From Mycobacterium sp. GA-0227b (GTDB lineage Bacteria; Actinomycetota; Actinomycetes; Mycobacteriales; Mycobacteriaceae): a stretch of DNA of 64,000 nucleotides. Below the pieces are notes generated by a model. That model searched no databases, was not told where the DNA came from, and saw only the letters and a list, made by a program, of their open reading frames with translations. Both the position numbers and the translations under genes were made by a program. This document shows positions 1 through 12,157 of this stretch, in pieces (the stretch's first letter is position 1; each line of letters starts with the position of its first letter). The DNA is taken from contig NZ_LQIK01000012.1 of the NCBI RefSeq assembly GCF_001499855.1, positions 372,001 to 436,000 on the forward strand, read 5' to 3'.

Positions 1-1427
<1,427 letters not shown>

Positions 1428-1500
1428 CTATCGGGCCGAATGCGGCTGCGGGGGTAGCGCTCCGGTTTCGATCACAGCACGGTAACGGAGTGGCTCGGCG

Positions 1501-2349
1501 TCAGCAACTCGCAAGGCCGTAGGTGCGCGCGGCGGTCGCGGTAGTTTCCCGCGCAACTACCTCTGCCGGCTTGTCGATGATCCGGGCGAGCGCCCGGACG
1601 GTGTAGGGCAGGCAATACGGCTCGTTGGGTGCGCCGCGGTACGGGTGCGGGGTGAGGAACGGCGCGTCGGTCTCGACGATCAACTGCCCCGGAGGAATCA
1701 GCGCCGCGGCTTCCTGCAGGGCCTTGGCGTTCTTGAAGCTGACGGTGCCCGACAGGCTCAGCACCCAGCCCTGGTCCACACACGTGCGCGCCATCTCCGG
1801 GCCCGAGGAGAAGCAGTGGAAGATGACCGTGTCCGGGGCCCCTTCGGCGCTCAGCACGTCGAGGATCCCCGCGTCGGCCTCGCGGTTGTGGATCATCAGC
1901 GGTTTACCGGTGCGCTTGGCGAGGTCGATGTGCCAGGCGAACGCGTCGCGCTGGGTCGCCGGGTCGGCGCACCCGTCGAGCTTGCCCGGCCAGTACAGGT
2001 CCAGGCCGGTTTCCCCGACCGCGACGACGCGGGGATGGGCGGCAAGTCGCTCGATGACTGCCTTGGCCTCCTCGGTCAGCGCGTCGGCCCGCGTCGGGTG
2101 CAGGGCGACCGCGGCGTAGACGCGCGCGTCGGCGTCGGCGGCCTCGGTGGCCCATCGCGCGGACTCGAGGTCGTCGGCGATGGTGACGACGGCCTGCACG
2201 CCGACCCCGGCGGCGCGGTCGACGATCTCGGTGACGCTCGCCGGGTCCGTGGCGCCGCACGCATCGAGATGGGTGTGCGCGTCGATCAGCGGGCTCAGCG
2301 GCGCCGGGGCGGGCGGCTGCTCCCTTCTGCCTGGGCGCTTCTCACTCAC
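1501..2349 (-). CDS. tatD: TatD family metal-dependent deoxyribonuclease/hydrolase
   Basis: TIM-barrel hydrolase of the TatD family (3'-5' DNA exonuclease or DNA repair role in characterised members). Metal-site signatures in order are DAHTHLD near residue 20, GETGLD, IHNRE, HCFSS and ETDAPFLTP. The length is 282 residues. The GTG at 2349 was chosen because the frame continues open far upstream, antisense to metG, and only the part after 2349 resembles the family. A second in-frame GTG lies at 2355. The gene is divergent from metG, with only 24 bases between the two starts, and reads toward rpfB. Confidence 0.93.
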   Translation of the reverse strand: MSEKRPGRREQPPAPAPLSPLIDAHTHLDACGATDPASVTEIVDRAAGVGVQAVVTIADDLESARWATEAADADARVYAAVALHPTRADALTEEAKAVIERLAAHPRVVAVGETGLDLYWPGKLDGCADPATQRDAFAWHIDLAKRTGKPLMIHNREADAGILDVLSAEGAPDTVIFHCFSSGPEMARTCVDQGWVLSLSGTVSFKNAKALQEAAALIPPGQLIVETDAPFLTPHPYRGAPNEPYCLPYTVRALARIIDKPAEVVARETTATAARTYGLASC

Positions 2350-2359
2350 CGCCACACCA

Positions 2360-2365
2360 TAAGCT
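2360..2365 (+). promoter_or_regulatory. -10 hexamer of metG, leaderless promoter
   Basis: TAAGCT fits the mycobacterial TANNNT -10 consensus and ends 8 bases before the metG ATG, so transcription would begin at or next to the start codon. No Shine-Dalgarno precedes the ATG. Confidence 0.6.
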
Positions 2366-2373
2366 GAGGCCAA

Positions 2374-5279
<2,906 letters not shown>

Positions 5280-5287
5280 CCGCTTAG

Positions 5288-5303
5288 AGTGACCCACGTC
5301 ACG
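5288..5303 (+). promoter_or_regulatory. Possible CRP/FNR-family binding site
   Basis: AGTGA-N6-TCACG differs by one base from the mycobacterial CRP consensus [CT]GTGA-N6-TCAC[GA]. It lies just upstream of the -35 element of the FAD oxidoreductase gene, centred about 45 bases before the predicted transcription start. Confidence 0.4.
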
Positions 5304-5306
5304 TTC

Positions 5307-5333
5307 TGTCACGATCCGGCGGCGAGCGGTGTC
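5307..5333 (+). promoter_or_regulatory. ECF41-type sigma factor promoter
   Basis: TGTCACG, a 16-base spacer and TGTC closely match the ECF41 promoter pattern TGTCACA-N16-CGTC as I recall it. Transcription would start within a few bases of the ATG at 5342. The downstream gene pair encodes an oxidoreductase and an ECF41 sigma factor, which is the arrangement in which such promoters are found. Confidence 0.6.
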
Positions 5334-5341
5334 TAGAGGGC

Positions 5342-6550
5342 ATGACTGAACACAACGCACCCAACACACACAACGCACACAACACGAGAGTCGTCGTCAT
5401 CGGCGGCGGCTACTCCGGAACACTGGCGGCCAACCATCTGCGAACGCGCGGGGACCTCGACATCACACTGGTCAATCCCCGCCCGAAGTTCGTCGAGCGG
5501 ATCCGCCTGCACCAGCACGCCGCCGGCAACTACGAGGCCACCGTCGACTACGGCACGCTGCTCGGCGAGGGCATCAAGCTGGTGGTCGACACCGCGACAC
5601 GCATCGACACCGCCACGCGAAGGATCGAACTCGCGTCGGGCCGCGCCGTGAACTACGACTACGTCATCTACGCGGTAGGCAGCACCGGCGCGATACCGGC
5701 ATCGGTGCCGGGTGCAGCCGAATTCGCCTACCCCATTGCGGAATTGGAGCAGGCGCAGCGGCTGCGGGCCATCCTCGATGATGTGCGTCCAGGCGCTCCG
5801 GTCACCGTCGTCGGCGGCGGACTGACCGGCATCGAGTCGGCGGCCGAGCTGGCAGAGCAAGGTCACAACGTGACGCTGGTCTGCGGTGGCCAGTTGGCAA
5901 CGCCGCTTTCGGAACCGGGGCGGCGTTCGGTCGCCAAGACGTTGCGCAAGTTGGGCGTCACCATCCTCGAAGCCGACGTCGTGACCGAGGTGCGCGCCGA
6001 CGCGGTGGTCTTCGCCGACGGCGCGGTGCGCCCGACAGCACTGACCATCTGGGCGGCAGGCTTCGGCGTGCCTGAACTGGCCGCGGCCAGCGGCCTGTAC
6101 ACCGACGAACTGGGCCGGCTGCTCACCGACGAGACGCTGACCAGCATCGACGACGATCGCATCGTCGCCGCTGGCGACTGCGCCTCCCCGTCGGGTGTAC
6201 CGCTGCGGATGTGCTGCGCGTCTGCCGGACAGCTCGGACCCCAGGCAGCCAACACGGTGCTGAGCCGGATCGCGGGCACCGCCCCGGCGAGTTTCCAGTA
6301 CGGGCTGCCGGGGACGTGCACCAGCCTGGGCCGGCGCGCCGGGATCCTCCAGCTCGGTCACCAGGACGACACTCCGGTGAACTTCTTCATCGCCGGCCGC
6401 GTCGGCGCCAAGGTGAAGGAGGCCATCTGCAAGGGCACTATTTGGGGACAGCGTCAAGAGGCGCGCAAACCCGGCGCCTCGTTCTGGTTCAAGGGCGGCC
6501 CGCGTCCTTCGCAGCCGGCCTTCGCTCCGAAGGTGGTCACGGAAACGTGA
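5342..6550 (+). CDS. FAD-dependent NAD(P)H oxidoreductase (NDH-2-like), partner of an ECF41 sigma factor
   Basis: Two-dinucleotide-binding-domain flavoprotein of the pyridine nucleotide-disulfide oxidoreductase family. The FAD loop is GGGYSGTLAA (about 22-31), the NAD(P) loop GGGLTGIESAAELAEQG (about 157-173) and the second FAD contact AAGDCASPSG near 280. The C-terminus carries no obvious membrane helix. The N-terminus is a short Asn/His/Thr-rich stretch (NAPNTHNAHNT) before the fold begins. The stop overlaps the sigma factor start (GTGA). The family includes type II NADH dehydrogenases; the substrate here is unknown. The pairing fits the COE class (carboxymuconolactone decarboxylase, oxidoreductase, epimerase) known to accompany ECF41 sigma factors. 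Confidence 0.88.
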   Translation: MTEHNAPNTHNAHNTRVVVIGGGYSGTLAANHLRTRGDLDITLVNPRPKFVERIRLHQHAAGNYEATVDYGTLLGEGIKLVVDTATRIDTATRRIELASGRAVNYDYVIYAVGSTGAIPASVPGAAEFAYPIAELEQAQRLRAILDDVRPGAPVTVVGGGLTGIESAAELAEQGHNVTLVCGGQLATPLSEPGRRSVAKTLRKLGVTILEADVVTEVRADAVVFADGAVRPTALTIWAAGFGVPELAAASGLYTDELGRLLTDETLTSIDDDRIVAAGDCASPSGVPLRMCCASAGQLGPQAANTVLSRIAGTAPASFQYGLPGTCTSLGRRAGILQLGHQDDTPVNFFIAGRVGAKVKEAICKGTIWGQRQEARKPGASFWFKGGPRPSQPAFAPKVVTET

Positions 6551-7473
6551 CCACCACGGGCCCCACAGCCGGCTCGGCCGGCGAAGGCCACCACGCCGAG
6601 CGGTTCACCCATCTGCGGCCGCTGCTGTTCACGATCGCCTACGAGATCCTGGGCAGCACAACGGAATCCGACGACGTGCTGCAGGACAGCTACCTGCGCT
6701 GGGCCGACGTCGACCTCGCGACGGTGCGGGACACGAAGTCGTACCTGGCACAGTTGGTGACCCGCGAGGCGCTCAACGCGGTACGCAGCCGGGCACGTCG
6801 TCGCGAGGAGTATGTCGGCCCGTGGCTGCCCGAGCCGCTGCTGCTCGAGGACACCGACCCGTCGGCGGATGTGGTGCTGGCCGAATCGGTTTCGATGGCG
6901 ATGCTGGTGGTGCTGGAGACGCTGACGCCCGACGAGCGCGCGGTGTTCGTGTTGCGCGAGGTGTTCGGCTTCGACTACGACCAGATCGCCGAAGCGGTCG
7001 GAAAGTCCGCGGGGACGGTGCGCCAGATGGCGCACCGTGCCCGTGCCCACGTGCAGTCGAGGCGCAAGCGGTTCGGCCCCGTCGACGAACGCCGGACGGC
7101 CCAGATCACCGAGCAGTTCCTGACCGCGGCGGCGACGGGCGACGTGGAGGGTCTGATGGCTCTGCTCGCGCCCGGCGTGACCTGGACCGCCGACCACGGC
7201 GGCAAGGCCACCGCGATCCGCAGGCCCGTCGTCGGCGCGCGGCGGGTGGCCGCGCTGATGGCCCAACTTTTCCGGGTGGCCCGGGATATGCCGGACATGC
7301 GGTTCCACACAGCGGTGTACAACAGCGCGCCGGCCGTCGTGATCTACACCGGCGAGCACCTGGAGGGCCTGTTCGTGTTCGAGGTGACCGACGACAAGAT
7401 CACGAACCTGTATGCGGTGCGCAATCCGGACAAGCTCGGCGGCGTCACGATCCCCCGGAAGATCAGCCGCTGA
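6547..7473 (+). CDS. ECF41-family RNA polymerase sigma factor (SigJ-like)
   Basis: 308-residue extracytoplasmic-function sigma factor with sigma-2 (FTIAYEILGSTTESDDVLQDSYLRW) and sigma-4 helix-turn-helix (FGFDYDQIAEAVGKSAGTVRQMAHRARA) regions. It is followed by a SnoaL-like C-terminal domain of about 115 residues. That domain carries the ECF41 hallmarks TADHGGKA and YAVRNPDKL, which in this group regulate sigma activity in place of an anti-sigma factor. The GTG at 6547 overlaps the oxidoreductase stop; the reading frame stays open further upstream inside the oxidoreductase gene, but the family N-terminus fits this start. Likely autoregulated from the promoter at 5307-5333. Confidence 0.9.
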   Translation: MTTTGPTAGSAGEGHHAERFTHLRPLLFTIAYEILGSTTESDDVLQDSYLRWADVDLATVRDTKSYLAQLVTREALNAVRSRARRREEYVGPWLPEPLLLEDTDPSADVVLAESVSMAMLVVLETLTPDERAVFVLREVFGFDYDQIAEAVGKSAGTVRQMAHRARAHVQSRRKRFGPVDERRTAQITEQFLTAAATGDVEGLMALLAPGVTWTADHGGKATAIRRPVVGARRVAALMAQLFRVARDMPDMRFHTAVYNSAPAVVIYTGEHLEGLFVFEVTDDKITNLYAVRNPDKLGGVTIPRKISR

Positions 7474-7487
7474 CTCTTCCTGCGCGC

Positions 7488-7539
7488 GCAGTCGCAAAGT
7501 GCCCTGTTTCGCCGGAATTTCGGGTCACTTTGCGTCTGC
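7488..7539. repeat. Intergenic imperfect inverted repeat (hairpin)
   Basis: Two arms around GCAGtCGCAAAGTG and CACTTTGCGtCTGC, 17-18 bases each with one mismatch and one bulge, flank a 17-base loop. It stands between the end of the sigma factor gene and pabB. There is no T-run after the stem in either direction, so an intrinsic terminator is unlikely but not excluded. Confidence 0.7.
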
Positions 7540-7564
7540 TCGCGGGACACAGCAAGCTGGGGTC

Positions 7565-8815
7565 GTGCGGATCGACCTGCTCGGCGACCTGGGCGGCGCC
7601 CCGGCGGTACTGCGCGCCGTCGCGTACGCCGCGGCCGAGCGCGGGCTGGCCGCGCCCGCAGCGCTGATCGGCGACTGGTTCGGCTCGGGTGCGGTCATCG
7701 CGCCGACGGTCGACGTGTCACCCGTCGAAGCGTCGCGAGTGTTCGACGTGGCGCCGGGTGGATCAGGAGATGCGGTCGGCGGCGGTTGGTTCGGTTACCT
7801 GTCGTATCCGGACGCTGCGGCCGATGGGAATGGCCCGCGTGTTCCCGAGGCTGCGGGCGGCTGGTCCGATTGTGTGCTGCGTCAGGACCGGGACGGACGG
7901 TGGTGGTTCGAAAGCCTCACCGGCGCAGCGATTCCGGACTGGGTGGTCGACGCGCTGCGAGTGCCTGCCGAACCGCGGCCGGCTCGCGTCGCGTGGGGCG
8001 GGGCCGACCGCGAGGCGCATCGGCGCGGGGTGTTGGCCTGCTTGGATGCGATCGCCGCCGGCGAGGTCTACCAGGCGTGCGTGTGCACACAGTTCCGCGG
8101 CCGACTCGACGGCCCTTCGATCGACTTCTTCGTCGACGCCGTCGAACGCACGTCTCCCGCGCGGGCGGCATACCTGGGCGGCGACTGGGGCGCGGTGGCG
8201 TCGTTGTCGCCGGAATTGTTCCTGTGCCGGCGTGGTGACCACGTCGCGTCGAGTCCGATCAAGGGCACGCTGCCGTTGTCCGCCGATCCGGCGGCACTGC
8301 GTGCGTCGGCCAAGGACGTCGCCGAGAACATCATGATCGTCGACCTGGTGCGCAACGACCTCGGGCGCGTCGCCGACGTCGGCACGGTGACGGTGCCGGA
8401 GCTGTTGTCTGTGCGACCCGCGCCGGGGGTGTGGCATCTGGTGTCGACGGTGTCGGCGCGGGTGGACGTCGGTGTGCCGATGTCGGCGGTGCTCGACGCC
8501 ACGTTCCCGCCCGCCTCGGTGACGGGCACGCCGAAGACGCGGGCACGCCAGCTGCTCACCGGATGGGAACCCGTTCGACGCGGAGTTTATTGCGGCACAG
8601 TAGGTCTCGCATCACCCGTCGCCGGCTGCGAGTTGAACGTCGCGATCCGCACCGTCGAGTTCAACGCGTCCGGCAACGCGGTTCTGGGTGTCGGCGGGGG
8701 CATCACGGCCGATTCGGATCCCGGTCGCGAGTGGGAGGAGTGCCTGCACAAGGCGGCGCCGATCACGGGATCACGCGCGCGAACGCAGGACCGCGTCGTA
8801 GAGCTCACGCCGTGA
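7565..8815 (+). CDS. pabB: Aminodeoxychorismate synthase component I
   Basis: Chorismate-binding enzyme that makes 4-amino-4-deoxychorismate for folate synthesis. The 416 residues include the C-terminal chorismate-binding domain with SSPIKGTLP, ENIMIVDLVRNDLGRV and PPASVTGTPK, then the active-site end GGGITADSDPGREWEECLHKA. PIKGT with lysine is typical of PabB rather than TrpE. The start is the GTG at 7565. The 3' end overlaps the convergent rsmI gene by 45 bases. Confidence 0.9.
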   Translation: MRIDLLGDLGGAPAVLRAVAYAAAERGLAAPAALIGDWFGSGAVIAPTVDVSPVEASRVFDVAPGGSGDAVGGGWFGYLSYPDAAADGNGPRVPEAAGGWSDCVLRQDRDGRWWFESLTGAAIPDWVVDALRVPAEPRPARVAWGGADREAHRRGVLACLDAIAAGEVYQACVCTQFRGRLDGPSIDFFVDAVERTSPARAAYLGGDWGAVASLSPELFLCRRGDHVASSPIKGTLPLSADPAALRASAKDVAENIMIVDLVRNDLGRVADVGTVTVPELLSVRPAPGVWHLVSTVSARVDVGVPMSAVLDATFPPASVTGTPKTRARQLLTGWEPVRRGVYCGTVGLASPVAGCELNVAIRTVEFNASGNAVLGVGGGITADSDPGREWEECLHKAAPITGSRARTQDRVVELTP

Positions 8816-9607
8816 CGGTGCGCCTGGATTCGCCGCGACCACCTCGGCACAGGCGTCCTTGACCCGGATGCCGTCGTCGACGAGTTTGGTGACCTGGGCC
8901 ACCAGCGTGTCGAGGTCGGCCTTCGGAACGGCGCCGGCCAGCACGACGGTGATCTCGCCGAGGACGCCGTCGGCGGCCCAGTCGGCCAGTTCGGCGAGCG
9001 AGCCGCGGACCACTTCCTCGTGCGTCTTGGTCAGCTCGCGGCACACCACCGCCCGTCGCTGCGAGCCGAGTACCTCGACGGCCTCGGTGAGCGTCCCGGC
9101 AAGCCGCCGCGGCGACTCGAAGAACACACAGGTCCGCTGCTCGGTCGCCAGGGTGTTCAGCCATGTTCTGCGGGCAGCCTGTTTGCGCGGCGCGAACCCT
9201 TCGAAGCAGAACCTCTCGGCCGGTAGCCCCGAGACCGCCAGCGCCGTCGTCACCGCCGACGGTCCGGGCAGGCAATGGACGGCTACCCCAGCATCTATAG
9301 ACGCCGTCACCAGCCGGTAACCGGGATCGCTGATCAACGGCATACCGGCATCGCTGACCAGCAGCACGGTCGCGCCGGCCCGGACCTCGTCGAGCAGGCC
9401 CGACACCCGCGAGGCCTCGTTCTGGTCATAGAGGCTGACCACCTTGGCGGTGAGCCTGACGTCGAGAGCCTGGGCCAGCGTGCGGATGCGGCGGGTGTCT
9501 TCCGCGGCGATGACGTCGGCGCCCCGCAGCGCGTCGACCAGCCGTGATGAGGCATCGGAGGGCTGGCCAAGTGGGGTGGCGCCGATGAGCAGTCGGCCGA
9601 GGGTCAT
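8771..9607 (-). CDS. rsmI: 16S rRNA (cytidine-1402-2'-O)-methyltransferase
   Basis: SAM-dependent tetrapyrrole-methylase-fold enzyme that methylates C1402 in the ribosomal P site. Motifs: LLIGATPLGQPSD at the N-terminus, AAEDTR, LVSDAGMPLISDPGYRLV and LPGPSAVTTALAVSGLP. The length is 278 residues, usual for the family, with a C-terminal helical segment SRRELYDAVL. The ATG at 9607 starts 24 bases from the divergent pmt GTG, and the 3' ends of rsmI and pabB overlap. Confidence 0.94.
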   Translation of the reverse strand: MTLGRLLIGATPLGQPSDASSRLVDALRGADVIAAEDTRRIRTLAQALDVRLTAKVVSLYDQNEASRVSGLLDEVRAGATVLLVSDAGMPLISDPGYRLVTASIDAGVAVHCLPGPSAVTTALAVSGLPAERFCFEGFAPRKQAARRTWLNTLATEQRTCVFFESPRRLAGTLTEAVEVLGSQRRAVVCRELTKTHEEVVRGSLAELADWAADGVLGEITVVLAGAVPKADLDTLVAQVTKLVDDGIRVKDACAEVVAANPGAPSRRELYDAVLRSRA

Positions 9608-9618
9608 GCCGGACAGCC

Positions 9619-9624
9619 TACGAT
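9619..9624 (+). promoter_or_regulatory. -10 hexamer of pmt, leaderless promoter
   Basis: TACGAT matches TANNNT and is followed by 7 bases and then the GTG start. No Shine-Dalgarno is present. Confidence 0.6.
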
Positions 9625-9631
9625 CGCACTC

Positions 9632-11173
9632 GTGACCGCCCCCGCCACCAAAGCGCCACGCGCGGTCCCCGTCATCAGCCCCGCGCCGCAGGTTCCTGTC
9701 GCGGACTTCGGTCCCGTCGACCGCATGCAGGGCTGGGTGATGACGGCCGTCATCGCCGCGCTGGCGGCGGTGACGCGGTTCCTCAACCTCGGGTCGCCGA
9801 CCGACGCCGGCACGCCGATCTTCGACGAGAAGCACTACGCCCCGCAGGCGTGGCAGATGTTGCACAACCACGGGGTCGAGGACAACCCCGGCTACGGCCT
9901 GGTCGTGCATCCGCCGGTCGGCAAGCAGCTGATCGCGATCGGCGAGGCGCTGTTCGGTTACAACGGGTTGGGCTGGCGGTTCTCGGGCGCCGTCTGCGGC
10001 GTGATCATGGTCGTGCTGGTGGCGCGCATCGCGCGGCGCATCAGCCGGTCGACGTTGGTCGGCGGCATCGCGGGGCTGTTGGTGGTCGCCGACGGAGTCA
10101 GCTTCGTCGCCTCGCGCACCGCGCTGCTCGACGGGTTTCTGGTGATGTTCGTGGTGGCCGCGTTCGGCTGCCTGATCGTCGACCGGGACCAGGTGCGCGA
10201 GCGGATGCACGTCGCGCTGCTGGAGGGCCGCATCGGCGAGACGCTGTGGGGACCGCGGCTCGGCGTGCGGTGGTGGCGGTTCGGCGCCGGGGTGCTGCTC
10301 GGGTTGGCTTGTGCCACAAAGTGGTCCGGGCTGTACTTCGTCGCATTCTTCGGTGTCATGACGATGGTGTTCGACATCGTCGCGCGGCGCGAATATCGCG
10401 TGCCGCGACCGTGGCTGGGTGCGTTCCGGCGCGATCTGGGGCCGTCGCTGTACGCGCTGGTGTTCATCCCGTTCGTCGTGTACCTGGCGTCCTACACGCC
10501 GTGGTTCGCCTCGGAGACGGCCGTGAACCGCCACGAAGTCGGCCAGTCGATCGGCGAGCACAGCGCATTGCCGATTCCCGATGCGCTGCGCTCGCTGTGG
10601 CATTACACCTATGCCGCGTACCAGTTCCATGCCGGGCTGACCAACGCCGACGGGAACCACCACCCATGGGAGTCCAAGCCGTGGACGTGGCCGATGTCGC
10701 TGCGGCCGGTGCTGTATGCGATCGACAACCAGGACGTGGCGGGCTGTGGCGCGCAGTCGTGCGTGAAGGCGGTGATGCTGGTCGGCACACCGGCGATGTG
10801 GTTCCTCGCGGTGCCGGTGCTGGCCTGGGCCGTGTGGCGGGCCTTCATCAGGCGCGACTGGCGGTACGCGGTGGCGCTGGTCGGCTACGGCGCCGGTTTC
10901 CTGCCGTGGTTCGCCGACATCGACCGCCAGATGTACTTCTTCTATGCGACGACGATGGCGCCGTTCATGGTGATGATGATCGCGTTGATCCTCGGCGACA
11001 TCCTGCACAAGCCGAACCAGAACGCCGAGCGCCGAACGCTCGGGCTGATCGCGGTGAGCTGTTATGTCGCACTGGTTCTGACGAACTTCGCGTGGATGTA
11101 TCCGATTCTGACGGGCATCCCGATCTCACAGTCGACGTGGAACATGCAAATCTGGCTGCCCTCCTGGCGATAG
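9632..11173 (+). CDS. pmt: Dolichyl-phosphate-mannose:protein O-mannosyltransferase
   Basis: GT39/GT-C membrane glycosyltransferase that transfers mannose from polyprenyl-phosphomannose to Ser/Thr of secreted proteins during export. The acidic loop motif FDEKHY (residues about 54-59) carries the catalytic Asp-Glu pair. About ten hydrophobic helices follow, with the conserved long loop of PMT_4TMC type between them (HPWESKPWTWPMSLRPV). At 513 residues it matches the M. tuberculosis Rv1002c protein. It starts at the leaderless GTG. Confidence 0.93.
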   Translation: MTAPATKAPRAVPVISPAPQVPVADFGPVDRMQGWVMTAVIAALAAVTRFLNLGSPTDAGTPIFDEKHYAPQAWQMLHNHGVEDNPGYGLVVHPPVGKQLIAIGEALFGYNGLGWRFSGAVCGVIMVVLVARIARRISRSTLVGGIAGLLVVADGVSFVASRTALLDGFLVMFVVAAFGCLIVDRDQVRERMHVALLEGRIGETLWGPRLGVRWWRFGAGVLLGLACATKWSGLYFVAFFGVMTMVFDIVARREYRVPRPWLGAFRRDLGPSLYALVFIPFVVYLASYTPWFASETAVNRHEVGQSIGEHSALPIPDALRSLWHYTYAAYQFHAGLTNADGNHHPWESKPWTWPMSLRPVLYAIDNQDVAGCGAQSCVKAVMLVGTPAMWFLAVPVLAWAVWRAFIRRDWRYAVALVGYGAGFLPWFADIDRQMYFFYATTMAPFMVMMIALILGDILHKPNQNAERRTLGLIAVSCYVALVLTNFAWMYPILTGIPISQSTWNMQIWLPSWR

Positions 11174-11225
11174 CGATAGCGGATACGGCCGGGGATCTGG
11201 CACAGAGGCATAGGTGGGTCCCGGG

Positions 11226-11298
11226 TCCTACACGCGAGATTGCATCCATGGCTGCGATCGCGAGCCACAACCCTGTATGCAATCTCGACCGTAGGAGC
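11226..11298 (+). repeat. Dispersed palindromic intergenic repeat, copy 1
   Basis: Arms CGAGATTGCA (11235-11244) and TGCAATCTCG (11278-11287) pair perfectly, extended outward by TCCTAC/GTAGGA, with a loop of about 33 bases. A homologous copy lies in inverted orientation at 50356-50427. The two share the outer arm and the tail CTCGACCGTAGGAGC exactly. It overlaps the space between pmt and the AbiEi-like gene. Confidence 0.8.
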
Positions 11299-11332
11299 GG
11301 CAAATGTCAGTAGACCTGGTCAGCATTGCGGC

Positions 11333-12157
11333 ATGGAGGACGTGTTCGTCGGAACTGAGGCGGTGGCCAGTGGCGCACTGACTCGCCGGCAATTGCGCTG
11401 GAACTACCGGCGCATGTTCCCAGACGTCTACAGCATCAACGCTGCAAAGCCGCAGCTGGCGCAGCGCATCCTCGGCGCCTGGCTCTGGCCGAAACGGCAT
11501 GGCGTGATCGCCGGCGCCGCCGCCGCCGTGCTGCATGGCGCGCGACTCGTGAACCAAGAGGTGGACGTCGAATTGATCTGGCGCTGCGGCCGACCGCCTC
11601 ACGGGATACGGGTCCGCAACGAGCGGATCGAAGCCGATGAGATTGCCGAGATCGCCGGGCTGCCCGTCACCACGCCCGAACGAACCGCACTGGACCTTGC
11701 GCGCCATGCCCCGCGCGATTCCGCCGTCGTCCACCTCGACGCACTTGCCCGCGCGACCAGGTTAACGGCGTCTGAAGTAGAACCGTTGCTGGACCGCTAC
11801 CGCGGCAGCCGCGCGATCTGGCATGCGATCGAAGCGGTGGCACTGATGGACGACGGGTCGAGTTCACCGAGAGAGACGTTGACCCGCCTCGCCCTGTCCG
11901 ATGCCGGGTTCCCACCGCCCAAAACGGATTTCATGGTGACCGATGGCGGCTGTTCCACACGTGTAGCGATGGGCTACGACGCGCCGATGGTCGGTGTGGA
12001 CTTCGGCGAAGACAGCTTGGGGATGCAGGAGAAGGCCGGATGGACATTGATTGCTGCGGCCGATGCGACGCCACTGGCCATCATGTGCAAGATGCGGATG
12101 GCGGTCGCCGAACGCGGGTATCCGTTGTGGCGGTTGCAACGGCTGTCGCGGGCCTAG
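11333..12157 (+). CDS. AbiEi-like mycobacterial hypothetical protein (DUF559/VSR-like C-terminus)
   Basis: 274 residues, cytosolic. The N-terminal 45 residues ([19 protein letters not shown]) resemble the winged-helix AbiEi antitoxin domain. The segment [17 protein letters not shown] and [17 protein letters not shown] follow the common mycobacterial family with a type IV antitoxin-like N-terminus. The C-terminal third ([11 protein letters not shown] near residue 225, then a basic end) is where related proteins carry a DUF559/very-short-patch-repair-like nuclease fold. No AbiEii toxin gene is adjacent. The ATG at 11333 was preferred because upstream in-frame codons run into the repeat. Function unknown. 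Confidence 0.7.
   Translation: MEDVFVGTEAVASGALTRRQLRWNYRRMFPDVYSINAAKPQLAQRILGAWLWPKRHGVIAGAAAAVLHGARLVNQEVDVELIWRCGRPPHGIRVRNERIEADEIAEIAGLPVTTPERTALDLARHAPRDSAVVHLDALARATRLTASEVEPLLDRYRGSRAIWHAIEAVALMDDGSSSPRETLTRLALSDAGFPPPKTDFMVTDGGCSTRVAMGYDAPMVGVDFGEDSLGMQEKAGWTLIAAADATPLAIMCKMRMAVAERGYPLWRLQRLSRA

Noticed and set aside
9608..11008. Minus-strand frame joined to rsmI, rich in His/Arg/Gln, antisense to pmt
   Set aside because: The composition (HH, RR, QQ runs) is the mirror of hydrophobic pmt codons, and RsmI has a clear ATG with the family start at 9607.
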